From assembly GCA_013365365.1 (NCBI GenBank), contig JABVXU010000349.1, positions 1-58,996 of the forward strand: a stretch of 58,996 bases of DNA, given 5' to 3'. The position numbers and the translations under genes were made by a program. Every line of letters begins with the position of its first letter. The first letter of the stretch is position 1. The notes beneath the pieces were generated by a model that searched no databases, had not been told where the DNA came from, and worked only from the letters and a program-made list of their open reading frames with translations. Origin of the DNA: Cruorifilaria tuberocauda (taxonomy: Eukaryota; Nematoda; Chromadorea; Rhabditida; Onchocercidae). Shown here piece after piece: positions 11,801 through 23,400 of this stretch.

Positions 11801-14800
11801 AAGCAGCCTACAGAGAAAAGAAAACGTAATCTGAAGCGTTTGCAGGAAACTGTCCAAAGTTGGATTCAGCAATTGATCAACGACGTTGTGTTTTACGTCC
11901 ATGTCCCGAATGGACTGTGTGGAGTGACTGGAGTGACTGCTTAACTTGTGAACACAAAGAAGTGCGATATCGCAAACGACATTGCCGAATAGGCCTGATA
12001 AGAGCTGGTGATGACGGACGTGAATGTCCTGGTAAGTCATCCTCTTTTACGCTGGAGAGAAACGAACATGCGTTAGCCATTGACCCTTTGCTTTAGGTGA
12101 ACGGAAAGAAATAGAAACTTGTGACGTTTTGTGTGAGGGGTCGACACATACAAGCGACAGTAACTCGCGGCGTAAAATATCCTCAGGTTACACTGGAGAA
12201 GTGGTCAATCCGGAAGCAAAAGTGTGGGCTATCTGGAATGAGTGGGAAGAGTGGCAGCCATGTTCACGGACCTGTGGTGTAGGTACTCGTATAAGGTTAG
12301 AAAAGTTTGAGTTCAGCTGACTGCAAAGTTGAAGAGCGTTTTTATGTCTGACAGATTCAACTATTGTTCTTTCTTGTTTTCCTCTCTGTTACCTGCACTA
12401 CTTCCTGCAGTCCTACTTCGACTTCTTAATTGTGGTACTGGCAAGTCAGAAGACATTTTATTAATTTTTCCAGGAAACGCATTTGTCGAAATGGTATTAA
12501 ATGTACAAAAGGAGAATCAATTTTGGATATTCAGTTCTGCAACAGTAACTCATGCCATACTTCCGGTGAATTATCCTAGTTATTTTATGAGCCATTTTTG
12601 CTGAAAAGAGTTGGGTGACAGCAAGACAACTCATTTGCTTCAAGAAGGCAACACATTAAGTTAAATTGTAATTAAATTCGTTCATTGTTCTAATAAAAAG
12701 TAAATAAACGTTAAAGATGTCGTGAGTATAAGACAGGAAAAGGTATATTTAGGCCCATTTCTAGGACTATGAAAATCCTCCTCAACTTCATTCGCGGTAA
12801 CTATGCTGCCATTGAGTGAAACTTCCTCTTGTCTTGGCCAGCAGTTTCACTTGAAAGTTCAATTTTCTTTGTTTGAGTAGTTCCGTAGCAATTCTGAAGT
12901 ATGCACTCGAAGCGTTATTATTAAACTGCGGTACTTTAAAATTATTTAGTTGATGACTGACAGGAAAATAATGTAAAGTTAATGATTATCCAAAGTTTTG
13001 GAGGATGCAAGCACAGTTTAAGAGGGAGAGAGAGAGAGAGAGAGCGATAAATTGATGGAGAATGGGAGGAATGATGATTTCAAATGCTTTCAAGTTTGAA
13101 GTTTGATATTATCCGAGTTTGTTGCTAGATTCATTGAGCTCATGGATTGAGGGAGACTAAAAAAATGAGTGGAAGCATAAAAGATAAGTACTGTTGAAGG
13201 TTCAGTAGTGGAATCGTCGGGAATCTCAGAATATGTCATACCAGTTCGTGTAGGGATTCTTAGAGTGCTGGAGTGGTGTGTTGGTATTTATTGACAATTC
13301 GACGTGGTACCATTGGTTTGTTGATACAGGCAACGATGACTGGGGCTTATGGTCGGGCTGGTCATCTTGTTCTACTTGTGACGAAGGGTCCCAAGTGAGA
13401 TTCAGGAAGTGCAAAGCACCCTTTGCATCAAATGCACTGTGCAGTGGAACCTTCGTGGAGGAGCGGTCGTGTGATAATGCGCCCTGTTCGTCTACAGTTA
13501 CAAGCCCTTCACTGTCTGATGCAATTTGTAAGAAATTTTTGTGTCGGAGTTCTAAAGAGCCTAGTGACTAGCAGTAGTGGGGTAAGTATCAGGCACTGAT
13601 TTATCGAAGCTTCTCAACTCTAACTTGATTACATTTTAAATTTAAACAAGGCAAATTATGAAAAGTCCAGCCACCTTCATGATTACAGTGCCTAAATGGA
13701 GCCAATGGAGCGGATGGTCACGCTGTAGCTGCTTCTCAATGAATCAGTTCAGACGACGATTCTGTCAAATTGTGGAACCGTCACTACAAGGATTTTGCGT
13801 GGGTTCTATTTTGGAGAAGCGGACATGCACTCCCTATACATGTCGTACGTGTTTTCACCTTTGCCCTATCTACTTAGCTAGCATAAATTTAAAACTTTGA
13901 TATGGGATAGTGCAAAGTACTTGGCAGCAGAAAAGTTTAAGATTCCTTTTAGTTTCTGAAAGTGGTGATTGGTCTGAGTGGAGTGAATGGAGCTCATGTT
14001 CAAGCAACTGTGGTATTACTGGTCATCAGGTCCGAAGCAGAATGTGTTCTAACCCAGTACCTTCAAACAGGTTTCATATTTTCCCTCCTCCTCACAGTCA
14101 GTTCATTTAATTAAAACTGTCTTGAACTTTTTTGAATTCAGGATTCACTACAAATAGCAATCGAGCTCTCTGCTCCTCGTGCAGCTGACTGCTATTAACA
14201 GCGATCAGTTGAGAACAGTAATCTTGTCGTATCCGATAGAATACCACTCCCTCTCCAATTGTAAAAAGTTATGGCACAGGGAAACCCTTGTACCTTGGTA
14301 AACCGATAGCATAGAGAGTAAAGGTCATAGGATATATGAGTTAATTGTGTAGGTGATAAATCTCTTCTCATCCCTTGAAGGTGATGATGAAATAAAAAAT
14401 TGGCGTGACAATAAACTGAGATAGAACAAAGCATGTGATCTGCCTTAACTGAGCATCAAGCATCTACACAAACCCTTCGCAACATATAAATTCAACTCGA
14501 TTTATGTCATTTCACTTTGACATGAGAGATCTATTCTCCGATTTGATGAATGGGATGATTTGAGAGGTTCATACTGCACTGGTTCCTCGTTCGACCAACG
14601 GCCTTGTACACCAAGAAGGGCATGCATCGGCACACCGATTAACGGAGAATGGACATCATGGTCTGAGTGGTCACAATGCTCTGATCCCTGTGACAGTGGT
14701 CATCGGTCTCGAACACGGTAAGTATGGAAGCTCATTGTTGAACTGATCGTTTGATCATTAATTATTTGCATTGAAGCTAAATTCCTTTCTTCTGTAATAA

Positions 14801-16451
14801 CAAAGAATGGAGAGTGAGCCATCAGTACTAACTACTTTTTCAGATTTTGTTCGGATCCCCGTCCATCAGAAGGCGGCTCACCATGCATTGGCTCTGATTT
14901 TGAAATAGCATCATGCAGTGATACATCACGTTGCCTTCAGTGTAAGTTTATCAGCAAGTGCGAAAGAGAGTTTATCAGAAATTCGTCACCTCTTCTCACA
15001 CACATTCAAATCGCTCAAAAGATGCATGCTTCAAAGAACAAGTCAAGTAATGCATGCCGTTTGCAACAATTTGGAGGCCGTTATGCTTCATGCAACTTTA
15101 ACATTAATTTCTGAACGTACGCTTAAACAAACATTTCTACAGAGAGCACATTTTAGAGTTGCTTAAAACTAGTGAAACTTTATTTTTTGCATATCAATCA
15201 CGTGAGCGGCATTGCAGAATGCCATCACCTCGGGGCACAAGTAAAGCATGCGTGGGACTTGCCTACATGACTAAGACGTGCAAGACTGCATCCTGCAAAG
15301 CTGAGCATTTGTTGTGCCTCATGTCACAGCCTCTCTCAGATGACCGGTCATTTCATGATCATTAGAGAAATGTTCTGATGGGAAAAATGCATACTGCGGG
15401 ATAAGAAATTTTCCTTTCTTGCTAGCGCTGTCGTTCCAATATATTTCTGCAAGTTAGGCTCAGAGTAATCGCAGCCGATATCTGAAGAAAATGCTTCTGC
15501 ACTGAATATTAGAATCCCATGAAAGAAATAGATGCTCAAATTCAAGTGATTCCTTCAAAAAATGCTGGCCAAAAAGAGAACATTGGAGACTCTAGATTCA
15601 GCTGATGGAATATGGTCTCAGTGGGGCGAAAGGTCATCGTGTGTTGTTGGTTGCAATAGCGCCCTTAAAATAAGGTTTCTATTAGAATTTGAAATTTTTT
15701 CTCTTTTGACTCTGCTCAAGAAAGTTATTCTATTCTCAGAGAAGTTCTGGAAAGGTGACACTGAAAATTCGCTTATTTGAAGTTGCAACGACCTCCTTCA
15801 AAATAGCAGGTTTTAGATAACATAGGAGGTCAAGTCTCTTTCAGCTGACGACCTTGATAAAACCATCAGTCATATTCTCTTTTTGAAGAGGAGAGTTGAA
15901 TGAAAATATTGAAACTTGAGCAAAGATCAGAGAGGTATGTTCCAAGCTGTGCTGTTTAAGTTATCCCACACACATCTCGGGTCACTTGGGTCGGATAACA
16001 GACAGCAGGTATCTCTCATTTCAGGTATCTCTCATTTCGGTACGATTAATTGAATGAACAGGCCTGCTCCAAATACCTTCATTTACTCATTATGCATGTT
16101 CCTTTAATCTATCGCCACCTGAAATGCAACATTGCTCTGCGCTTACGCTTGTTTTTGATATGCTTTCATTACTAGATGCTTATTTTGGTTATTTCTAGTA
16201 GTCCGTTTTTAATGACGGGCATGGTGGCGTAATCTTATTATGTTAATTGTTTCTGGACGTTAAGGAATCGGACATGTACATCACCGAGGTCAGCCAATGG
16301 TTATCTGTGTTTCGGACGTTCCTTCGAAGCCAAACTTTGCGAATTAAAACTATCGGAAAAGCACTCCGAATTTGATTCAAAATGCTCATGTGATCGAAGC
16401 GAAGAATGGTTATTGATGGATAAATCGTTACGGTTATTCGTAATTTCTTAA
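2882..16451 (+). CDS. Secreted ADAMTS metalloprotease with a long TSP1 array
   Basis: Predicted secreted zinc endopeptidase of the extracellular matrix (reprolysin/M12B, ADAMTS group). Exons read by eye: 2882-2950, 3402-3602, 4777-4989, 5171-5294, 6136-6416, 6640-6779, 7506-7646, 7772-7909, 8029-8197, 8397-8489, 8712-8881, 9099-9274, 9499-9623, 9705-9866, 9896-9943, 9964-10149, 10247-10393, 11177-11314, 11456-11570, 11846-12031, 12097-12295, 12474-12565, 13330-13527, 13689-13844, 13953-14070, 14529-14717, 14844-14941, about 15185-15320 (uncertain), 15602-15674, 16265-16451. Phases agree at every join up to 14941, giving about 1,357 residues, with roughly 130 more after that. Exon 1 encodes a signal peptide ending TSVQ. 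Order: prodomain, catalytic domain with HEMGHNMGMVHD, disintegrin-like, TSP1, Cys-rich, then TSP1 repeats; I see no ADAMTS spacer module. Closest in style to nematode ADT-type proteins, but the orthologue (ADT-1, ADT-2 or other) is not resolved. Confidence 0.93.
3402..5294 (+). other. ADAMTS prodomain exons
   Basis: Exons 2 to 4 encode the M12B propeptide. Visible motifs are [15 protein letters not shown] and, after the join, DCHYHGKV followed by [11 protein letters not shown], the usual ADAMTS pattern of a cysteine-containing strand and a glycine-rich turn. The stretch ending IIYKRG holds the only dibasic pair near the domain end; no R-x-x-R furin site is visible between it and the catalytic domain. 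The prodomain should keep the enzyme latent and help folding in the secretory pathway (family knowledge). Confidence 0.88.
3678..3963 (+). other. Unassigned open exon-like segments inside ADAMTS intron 2
   Basis: Intron 2 (3603-4776) splices cleanly in phase, so these segments are not needed for the main transcript. Two look exon-like. The first, 3678-3725, has a CATAG acceptor, 16 hydrophobic-rich codons (core AFLLGFFL) and a GTAAGA donor. The second is an open frame 3730-3963 with cysteines, a glycosylation-type NVSS and the motif [12 protein letters not shown]; it has an AAG acceptor at 3765 and in-phase GTATTC and GTATCA donors. It could be a cassette exon, part of a nested gene or a relic. 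I cannot assign a family; a faint resemblance to the F-R-G-F signature of reeler domains is only a guess. Confidence 0.3.
6136..7909 (+). other. ADAMTS catalytic domain exons
   Basis: Four exons encode the reprolysin fold. The domain opens with [15 protein letters not shown] and includes [16 protein letters not shown]. The zinc site is split by the intron 7647-7771: the exon ends in HEMGH plus two bases, and the next exon supplies NMGMVHDG. Joined, it reads HEMGHNMGMVHD, with three zinc-binding His and the catalytic Glu all present. A Met-turn candidate follows in CCLMSAVNG. The enzyme should therefore be active. Confidence 0.95.
13021..13044. repeat. Short GA dinucleotide repeat
   Basis: A short AG run within the 764-bp ADAMTS intron between the exons at 12474 and 13330. 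No function is apparent. Confidence 0.9.
16006..16037 (+). repeat. Perfect 16-bp tandem duplication
   Basis: Two exact copies of a 16-bp unit, CAGGTATCTCTCATTT, lie back to back in the last ADAMTS intron. Each copy contains CAG|GTATCT, which resembles both a splice acceptor edge and a donor. Probably a simple slippage duplication. Confidence 0.9.
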
Positions 16452-17134
16452 ATCCCAGCATTGATTGGTTGCGTCATTGAAAACAAATATTGGAAATCGC
16501 TTGGCTTATCCTATTTTTTCTCATAGTTCATAAGCATATGGCCAAGCTTGTCAAATTGACATTTTACGTATGTCAAATGCCAAGTTTCAGTGTCAAGTGT
16601 CCAAGCTATCTTTAAACTTACGGATTTATTGCATTTCCACAAATCTCTTTGCTTTCATGGAATTTTTTATTCTTTCTATCCTTACTGTATGGAACATAGT
16701 GGTAGTAGCATTGTTGACTGTTGCACATTTTATCTCTCCTGTTGCTCGATACTTTAAGTTAGTTGATTACTGATTACTGGTTTGCTGAGATAAATTGTTT
16801 ACTAAGCTGTGGTAAACAACGCTTAACCCTTAATGGATTTCATTATAAAAACATAATATCCCTGAAGCGCTCAGCTCATATTCACCCTCCGCTCCTCAGC
16901 AAAAGTCATAATTTTTTTTAAAGTAAAGAAAGGAAAAGGAGGGATTGCAAGGAAGACTCGTTGCTTCGGACCGTTGTCGAAAATGATGGATTTCGTCTCG
17001 GTAACTCCACTCACCTATTATTTGCTATGAAAGTACCTTTCAAATGAATGAACTACCCTAAGCAATCTCTTTTATTGTATTGCGCAACGGTATGAGGGGT
17101 TAATTAGCGATGCATGTGAGAATGGAAACAATGA
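16452..17134. other. Intergenic gap between convergent genes
   Basis: This 683-bp gap holds the 3' ends of the ADAMTS gene (plus strand) and the myosin VII gene (minus strand). I see no clear AATAAA for ADAMTS; one is visible for the myosin. No other gene is supported. An open frame at about 16570-16773 has no recognisable domain. Confidence 0.65.
17071..17076 (-). terminator. Candidate AATAAA poly(A) signal of the myosin VII gene
   Basis: The minus strand reads AATAAA about 60 bases past the myosin VII stop codon (17135-17137), a normal distance for a nematode 3' UTR. Single-motif evidence only. Confidence 0.55.
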
Positions 17135-20100
17135 TCACATTTCTGCAACTGTGTTTTCAATCATTCCGGCAGCGGGTGGTGGACTGAGGGCATTGAGGAA
17201 GAGCCTGATGTAGGACGTTAACAAGTCATCCATCTTGTATCCCTGAAAGTGCAATTCAGAAACATGGAAATTAGTTATTGCACCTGACAATTTCAGAAGT
17301 ACCTCACTTTTCAGATGGCGCTGAAATTAATCTATCGTAGTGAGCTGTTTCTTAGCAGAGATTTTGATAGATATACGATATCACTGACAGAGATATATCG
17401 AGAGTTTACCAGCGATGTTTCCAAAAGCAGTCGAGTACCTCGACCGCCCTTCATTAAACTTCCGATAGTCATGTGGAAATATGTATTGCCACTGTTCCAG
17501 TTGCTTAATATTGTAAATGGATAATGAACGATACGTTGTTTTGTTGAGGGGTTGTATAAATGAACGCCTGCTTTGTTGATCGCTATTAGCAATTTGTCCG
17601 GAATTGCTGAATCCGATGATTGCTTTACCTGAACGATTCACTCTAAAAATGCTGATTTTCACTTAAGCACTATGGTGAATTAAAACAAGGTCTTGCTCTG
17701 TTGTATCGACAAGAATATAAATCTTCGCTTCTCGCATTACTTCCTGGATTGAGAAATTACTGATTTTTGTGTGAGTGAGAATTCGAGCAGATACCTCAAA
17801 GAACGTAGAACTGAAAGTAGGCCATTCAGCGATCGTTTTCAGGAAATACATTTTGGCTTCATTTGACGTCATATTCTCATAATGGCCAACATATGCACTC
17901 GTTATATGCTTAGAAAGAACTAAGACTGTTAATTAGACTAAAAATTATATTAGTAGTGATGACAACAATAACAAAGGCAAAGATAGACAGGAAATTGCTC
18001 AAACTAAACAACAATACTATTGACTGTACCTTCTTCCAGTCAGCACCACTGTACGTCTTGATCATGTCACGTGGTACAATATCCGAAATGATTTGCGTCA
18101 ACTGCGACAATGGTGCTGCTTTATCATCACGAGTGCGAGCACGAAGTATTACGGCAGCCAATTCCACTGCTTGCTGTCGACTTACAGCGTGATAACCACG
18201 TAAATACTTGGGCAGTTCCTGAGCGTAATTAAATTATTCATTGTTGTTGGAACTGTCATCTAATGCGAAATAACACTGTGTATCTTTTAACAAAATTCGA
18301 TACCTGAGGATAGTGGAAAACGAGATCTGCAACACGATCTTCGCCAGGTACTGTGTTAATCCACAGCTTTTTCATGAAGAAAAGTTGGTACGAAAAGTTA
18401 AATACTGTTCCATTTTTGGGATGCATCCATTCGAATAATTGGCGCAAGAAGTCGAAGAAAAATTCATTATCCGGAATCGAGATCACTGAAGAATGAATGA
18501 TTAATTGAAGCTTCTTTCACAAATTGTGCCAAGTGTTCCATTACCTTTGCTATTAACTTTTACAAACAAAGCAAATCCATCCACGGAGTGTAGCTGAAGA
18601 CGTGTTGCGATTCGGTGACAGAAATCTCGAGCTTTCGTTATCGAATCCACTTCGATAATCTCATCTGAATTATCGGGAAAGAAAGCTTTGTGGAATATTT
18701 GCACAGTTCGTTGTCGCACTGCTTCTACTTCCACATCATGCGGCGGAAATTTCCGACACCCAGCCCTAGAATCTTCGATTCGATAAGAAGGAAAGTAATC
18801 TGAAGAAGTAAACAAGAGGAATACTTTTTTGTTCTCTCTATCTCAAAACTGAATGGGAGTGTACCGTTGGATTCTTCGAAGTCTGACGAGACAGTGCAGT
18901 GCCAACGGATGTTGTCTGGTACAAAAAAACAATTCCACTTCTCTGAAGAGTGACTGACTCGGAGGGAATATCCCGGTGCATAACCATATCAGCTCCCATC
19001 CACGCTCCAAACTCACCGGATTGTAGTTCCACGTTAACTGCTTCATCAGTTGACAGTACACTTCGTCTCGGATGATTTCCTGTAAAGCTAATGACTGAGC
19101 CTACTATTGAATGCTTGACTGTTTCAAAAAATCTTTCGATTTCAGAAGAGAGAAAGGAGAAACGAACATATTTAAACGCTCCTTTGAAAACTTCATCGGT
19201 GAGTTTAGTGACGGTAGAAATTCGACGGCACGGATAATCTCCCATATATTTTAAGATCGCCAAGTAACCCTTTACTGCTGTTTGCGACGGTTCTCTTTTC
19301 CCTTGCAGTTTCTGCAAAACTCCTGACATTGAGATCTTCCTAGTTTTAGAGAGGTTGATGGTCTCATGCCACTCATGGGGATGGCCTTGGAAAGTTTTGA
19401 ACGACAAAAAATGAGATATGAACCTTTAGCAAAGGCATCTTTATTGGCTCGCGACTGTAGGACCATAGGCATAATGTCACGTGATGCTCGTAGAAACTTT
19501 CGCTCAGACCTTGCGGTGGTCGTGGCGCTGTTCTGGAATTTTTTGCAGACTGTGTGATTGCTAACAAAAAGATCCTTCAATAGAGACATTTTTTTGAGAG
19601 ACAATTTTCAGATATTCTGGGCCGGGTCGGATTAGCCGGAGAAAGCTTCCGTTTTTAATTGCTGGCAATGGAAATTTTTGTTATTAACTCTTTGCATTGT
19701 TTTAAATTACTACTGCAGCAAGAATTCATCTCAAGTTTCTCTTTTCATAGTTAGCAATTCTTGATCTCTGTTAACTTATCTAATTTTTATCGATATCTAG
19801 TAAGTATATGAGGCGAACAAGCTGTTTCATCATCTTTACTGCCACATCGTCTAGTTCAAATCATATAAAAAGTGGACAGCTTAGGAAAAGGGATTCACTT
19901 CATGCTAACTCCTTATGGTCGACTGACCCACTTTGGATCATCACTTCAAGCCTCTTTTTTGGTCATCTTGCGATCAAGAATCAGCTACGCTGTTGGACAC
20001 GATGAAGACATGAAAATCAGCAATTCGATTCCGATCATCTAATGGATCTGAATCCAAACTGTCTCCAGTCTCGTGACCGACCATCTTTATCCCGATAAAC

Positions 20101-20435
20101 GATTATTTACCCCTGATTCATAACTTTGTGTAAAGAATAAAAATTTTCTTAGAACGACTCGACTGTGCTACACATAAAAACCAACTTTACTACTTTCCCG
20201 ACATATTTGAAAATTCTGTGATATTTAACTACATTCGAAAAGCAGTATGTGGAGAAATAAGATGTCACCTGAAATTGTCGATAGCGAAACGTTCCAGCGT
20301 ATGCTCATGATTAGCTGCAAAATGACGTGGCAATAGTGATATCTGCCGATTATTAGGACAGTGAAGTTCCTGGGAACGTGAGATCATATCCTGGATGGAA
20401 TTCAATGACGGTATCAATATTTGCAGTGTATCAAA
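17135..20435 (-). other. Second MyTH4-FERM tail of myosin VII
   Basis: Begins with a linker exon (20269-20435) ending in [12 protein letters not shown], then [37 protein letters not shown] and [15 protein letters not shown] for MyTH4. The FERM part reads [69 protein letters not shown] and [15 protein letters not shown]. The last exon starts [12 protein letters not shown] and ends MIENTVAEM before TGA. This tail folds back on the motor and binds cargo in MYO7A (family knowledge). Confidence 0.94.
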
Positions 20436-23400
20436 CTGATGGAGAGACAATTCTTACTGTTTTTAGTAAAACTCATCATTTCCGGAAATAATAATTCCCG
20501 TATTTCACTTTCATCGTGAATTTTCCTATTCGAGACATTTAGCTAAAAACGGGTTATCGTGTTGAGAAAGCATACTTCAACTTTCTAAGTTTCTCTGATG
20601 GCGGTCCGATGTCAAGGTCAAGGTGACGCAAGTTCGAATAAAAACAAAAAGAATGCCAAATGTCGACGATGTATTAATTCTCAATATTGCTAATATTAGA
20701 GAGAATCATAACTGACCATTGCTTCCATAGATGGTTTACATATCGTCGGAAGGACATGAACCAGGTTAGTAGGTATCATGCCTTGACTACCGGTTCTCAT
20801 ATTTTCTCCTTTAACGAACTGATTATCGCGAAGCGATGCTCCACAATACTCATCGTTCAGAAATAACAAGTCACCTTTTTTGAAATTCAAACAGGTATTC
20901 CAATCTTCATCATCTAAAAATATAATTAGCACTGCGGTCTGATGAATAATTCCACGTTCAAGATTTATTTAGCCTGTGCATGACAAATTAACAGAGAAGT
21001 GAATAGCAGATATATCGAAAAAGGATTTTGGAGAGTGCCATATGAAATTCTATTCGTAGCTCATTGGATTTTAAACTATTATCAAAACGGTGACTACCTT
21101 CGCTGGACAAATAATCTTGAAGGGCCAGAAGATACTTTGACCTATTCCTCAATCCATCCAAGAAAAACTCAACGAGTTCTTTGATATCTTTTGCATTAGG
21201 CGACTCGAAGCAGTGTTCGTCTCCGCCCATCACTTCAATTGTAAGCTTTTCCACGCCGTTTCTATTGTTTCTAAACACTTTGGATTTTGTTTAAGAAGTG
21301 AAAAACTCCACTGATTTCATTTATATTGGGACATTCAATGGAAGAGAGAAAAGCTCAGGAGCAGTTTGAGCCTTACTTTGACATTACCCCTAGGTTGAGT
21401 TAGAAAATGGAACAGTTTAGTAAGAGTACACGTTGCGACACATGATGCAAAAAACAGAAGACTGCGAAAATGAAGCCCAGTAAGCCCAGAGATGATCGGA
21501 AACCGCTGCAGACAGAGTGCGAAATATTGCTTCAGTGGTACTATCAGTTCCCCTATCCTTGCTAACCGAAGATTTCCAAAACATGATTTCACTTACGTAA
21601 TAGATGAAATTTGTGGATAGGTAAGTTGGAGAATGACGTCGTCCTCAGCATCGATCACAGCAACTCCTTGCCAGTTCACAGCAATTAACAACTGAGTAAG
21701 TTTGATATTTTAGTATTCCAACATTATTGTACGGAAAAGTAATGCTAACTTGGAAAAGTAATTGGTAGAACTGTTACCTGACCACTGGGTAAAGAAGGAC
21801 TGCCACAGACAAACACTTCAAAGTATCTGGAAAAAAGAAGTGGCCATTTCTGCTTGGCGAACGCAACCACGTCTGCTTTCACCTGCTCCGACGTTGGATG
21901 ACTTCGCTGAAATTTCTGCAAAAAAAAATTCCACTTCCTGTTACAAACATATCGGTCGAATCCATTGCTAAATGCACTGAGTTCATGACATTAGCTGTAA
22001 ACTTATCATCACTTATCTCTTGATAGTAAATCATTCGACTAGTGAAAAACGATTTAATAGTAGAATGTTACCTTTCTGAAGGCATGAAGTATGAGATGTA
22101 ACCATCGCTCTTGGCCCTTTTCATCCGTATCCTGAATATCGTCGTCCGGAAGATACCTAACCAAGCTGTTTTCCAACTTATCTATATTCATCGCACTATC
22201 CTCATGATAGATGTAATACTGCTGAGCAGCGAGCATTGCCAATTCTTCCTCCTTGTTTGTGAAAAGAGATATTAATTGGGGAGGAATTGTTCTGATGGAT
22301 TAGGCCAGAATTATCAGTCAGTGCTGAACATCTCGCTCCATCCCAATATTTCGGAAGAGGTGAGGTGGCCAACTAGAGAAGAGAAAGTTTTTGTTAAAGT
22401 TAGATCATGCCAGAGAGCGTCTTCTTCTACCCAAGAAGGCAATCTTATCATAGCTTGTTATCATGGACAATAAACGAAGGAAGCTAACTTTAGCTATGCG
22501 ATACTCGCCGTATTTAACACCTCGGATGATCTGGTGATAAATGAGATTGGTGCTTACGGGATCATTGCTAAAAAATTATTTTAATTTAAAAACTTCCCGC
22601 ATCTCACTTTGTTCTTTAATCTGCAATGTGCTTAACAGAAAAGCGCGGATTATTGTGATAGATATGAAAATATGAGATCTCTTGAGAGAATTGTTAGTGA
22701 CGGCGAAGACATTTGTTCAACACCACCTTGAATCATGCCACGGGCTGAAAATTTCTTTCCTATAAAAGAAGCGCCACGATGGATCCGCGGTTACTTCCGC
22801 TGCTTCCGCTATGTACTGCTCGCATTGACTTACTGCATCCATTATGTGATCCGTTCCGCACCCGAGCGAAACTACCTGTAATATCACGTGCTTTTGATAT
22901 TCCGCGTTGTTATAAATTTTTTCAATACTGTTATTAAGGGTGCAATTTTCTTCTCCTTGCTGAAAAAGCAAAAACAAAAGAAAATAAAAAAACAAACTGA
23001 TTAAATTATAGAAAAAATTAAGTAAGTGGCGAAGTAGCTGTAATAATAATAAATAATAAAGGAAGTGAAGCATGGAGCATGAAGCATGAAGCCACTTCTA
23101 ATTTGTTAGAAATATTAAATTGGAACAAATCTCTACACTAACCGCAACACCGATCATTTTATCAAATCTAATAATGCTAACAAAAATGAGGGATTAAGTT
23201 GTGCGCAGATCTGAAAGTGACAAGGTATAATAGGAAAAGAGATGAAAACCAAAATCTAACTTTATCAGAATAGGCGATAAAAAGAGAAAATCCGAAGGTG
23301 TCCTTGAGAGCGATGCTATCGGCAAGTTTATCACAGATCTCCCGGGATGTCGTCGCCGAGTCCACATCTACCATTATCGTAGTACCATCCATTAATGTTA

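Larger units (their letters stand above)
8712..16451 (+). other. TSP1 repeat array of the ADAMTS protein
   Basis: About 13 thrombospondin type 1 repeats are readable, plus one half repeat. Trp-rich starts: [11 protein letters not shown] (central repeat, 8712 exon), [10 protein letters not shown] (9705), an atypical [10 protein letters not shown] (9964), [10 protein letters not shown] (10247), VWGDWLPC (11177), [10 protein letters not shown] (11456), [10 protein letters not shown] (11846), [13 protein letters not shown] (12097), [10 protein letters not shown] (13330), [10 protein letters not shown] (13689), [10 protein letters not shown] (13953), [10 protein letters not shown] (14529) and [10 protein letters not shown] (15602). 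The last is completed by the final exon at 16265. W-x-x-W sites fit C-mannosylation and the CSxTCG-like motifs fit O-fucosylation (family knowledge). The Cys-rich module (9099-9623) separates the central repeat from the rest. Confidence 0.9.
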
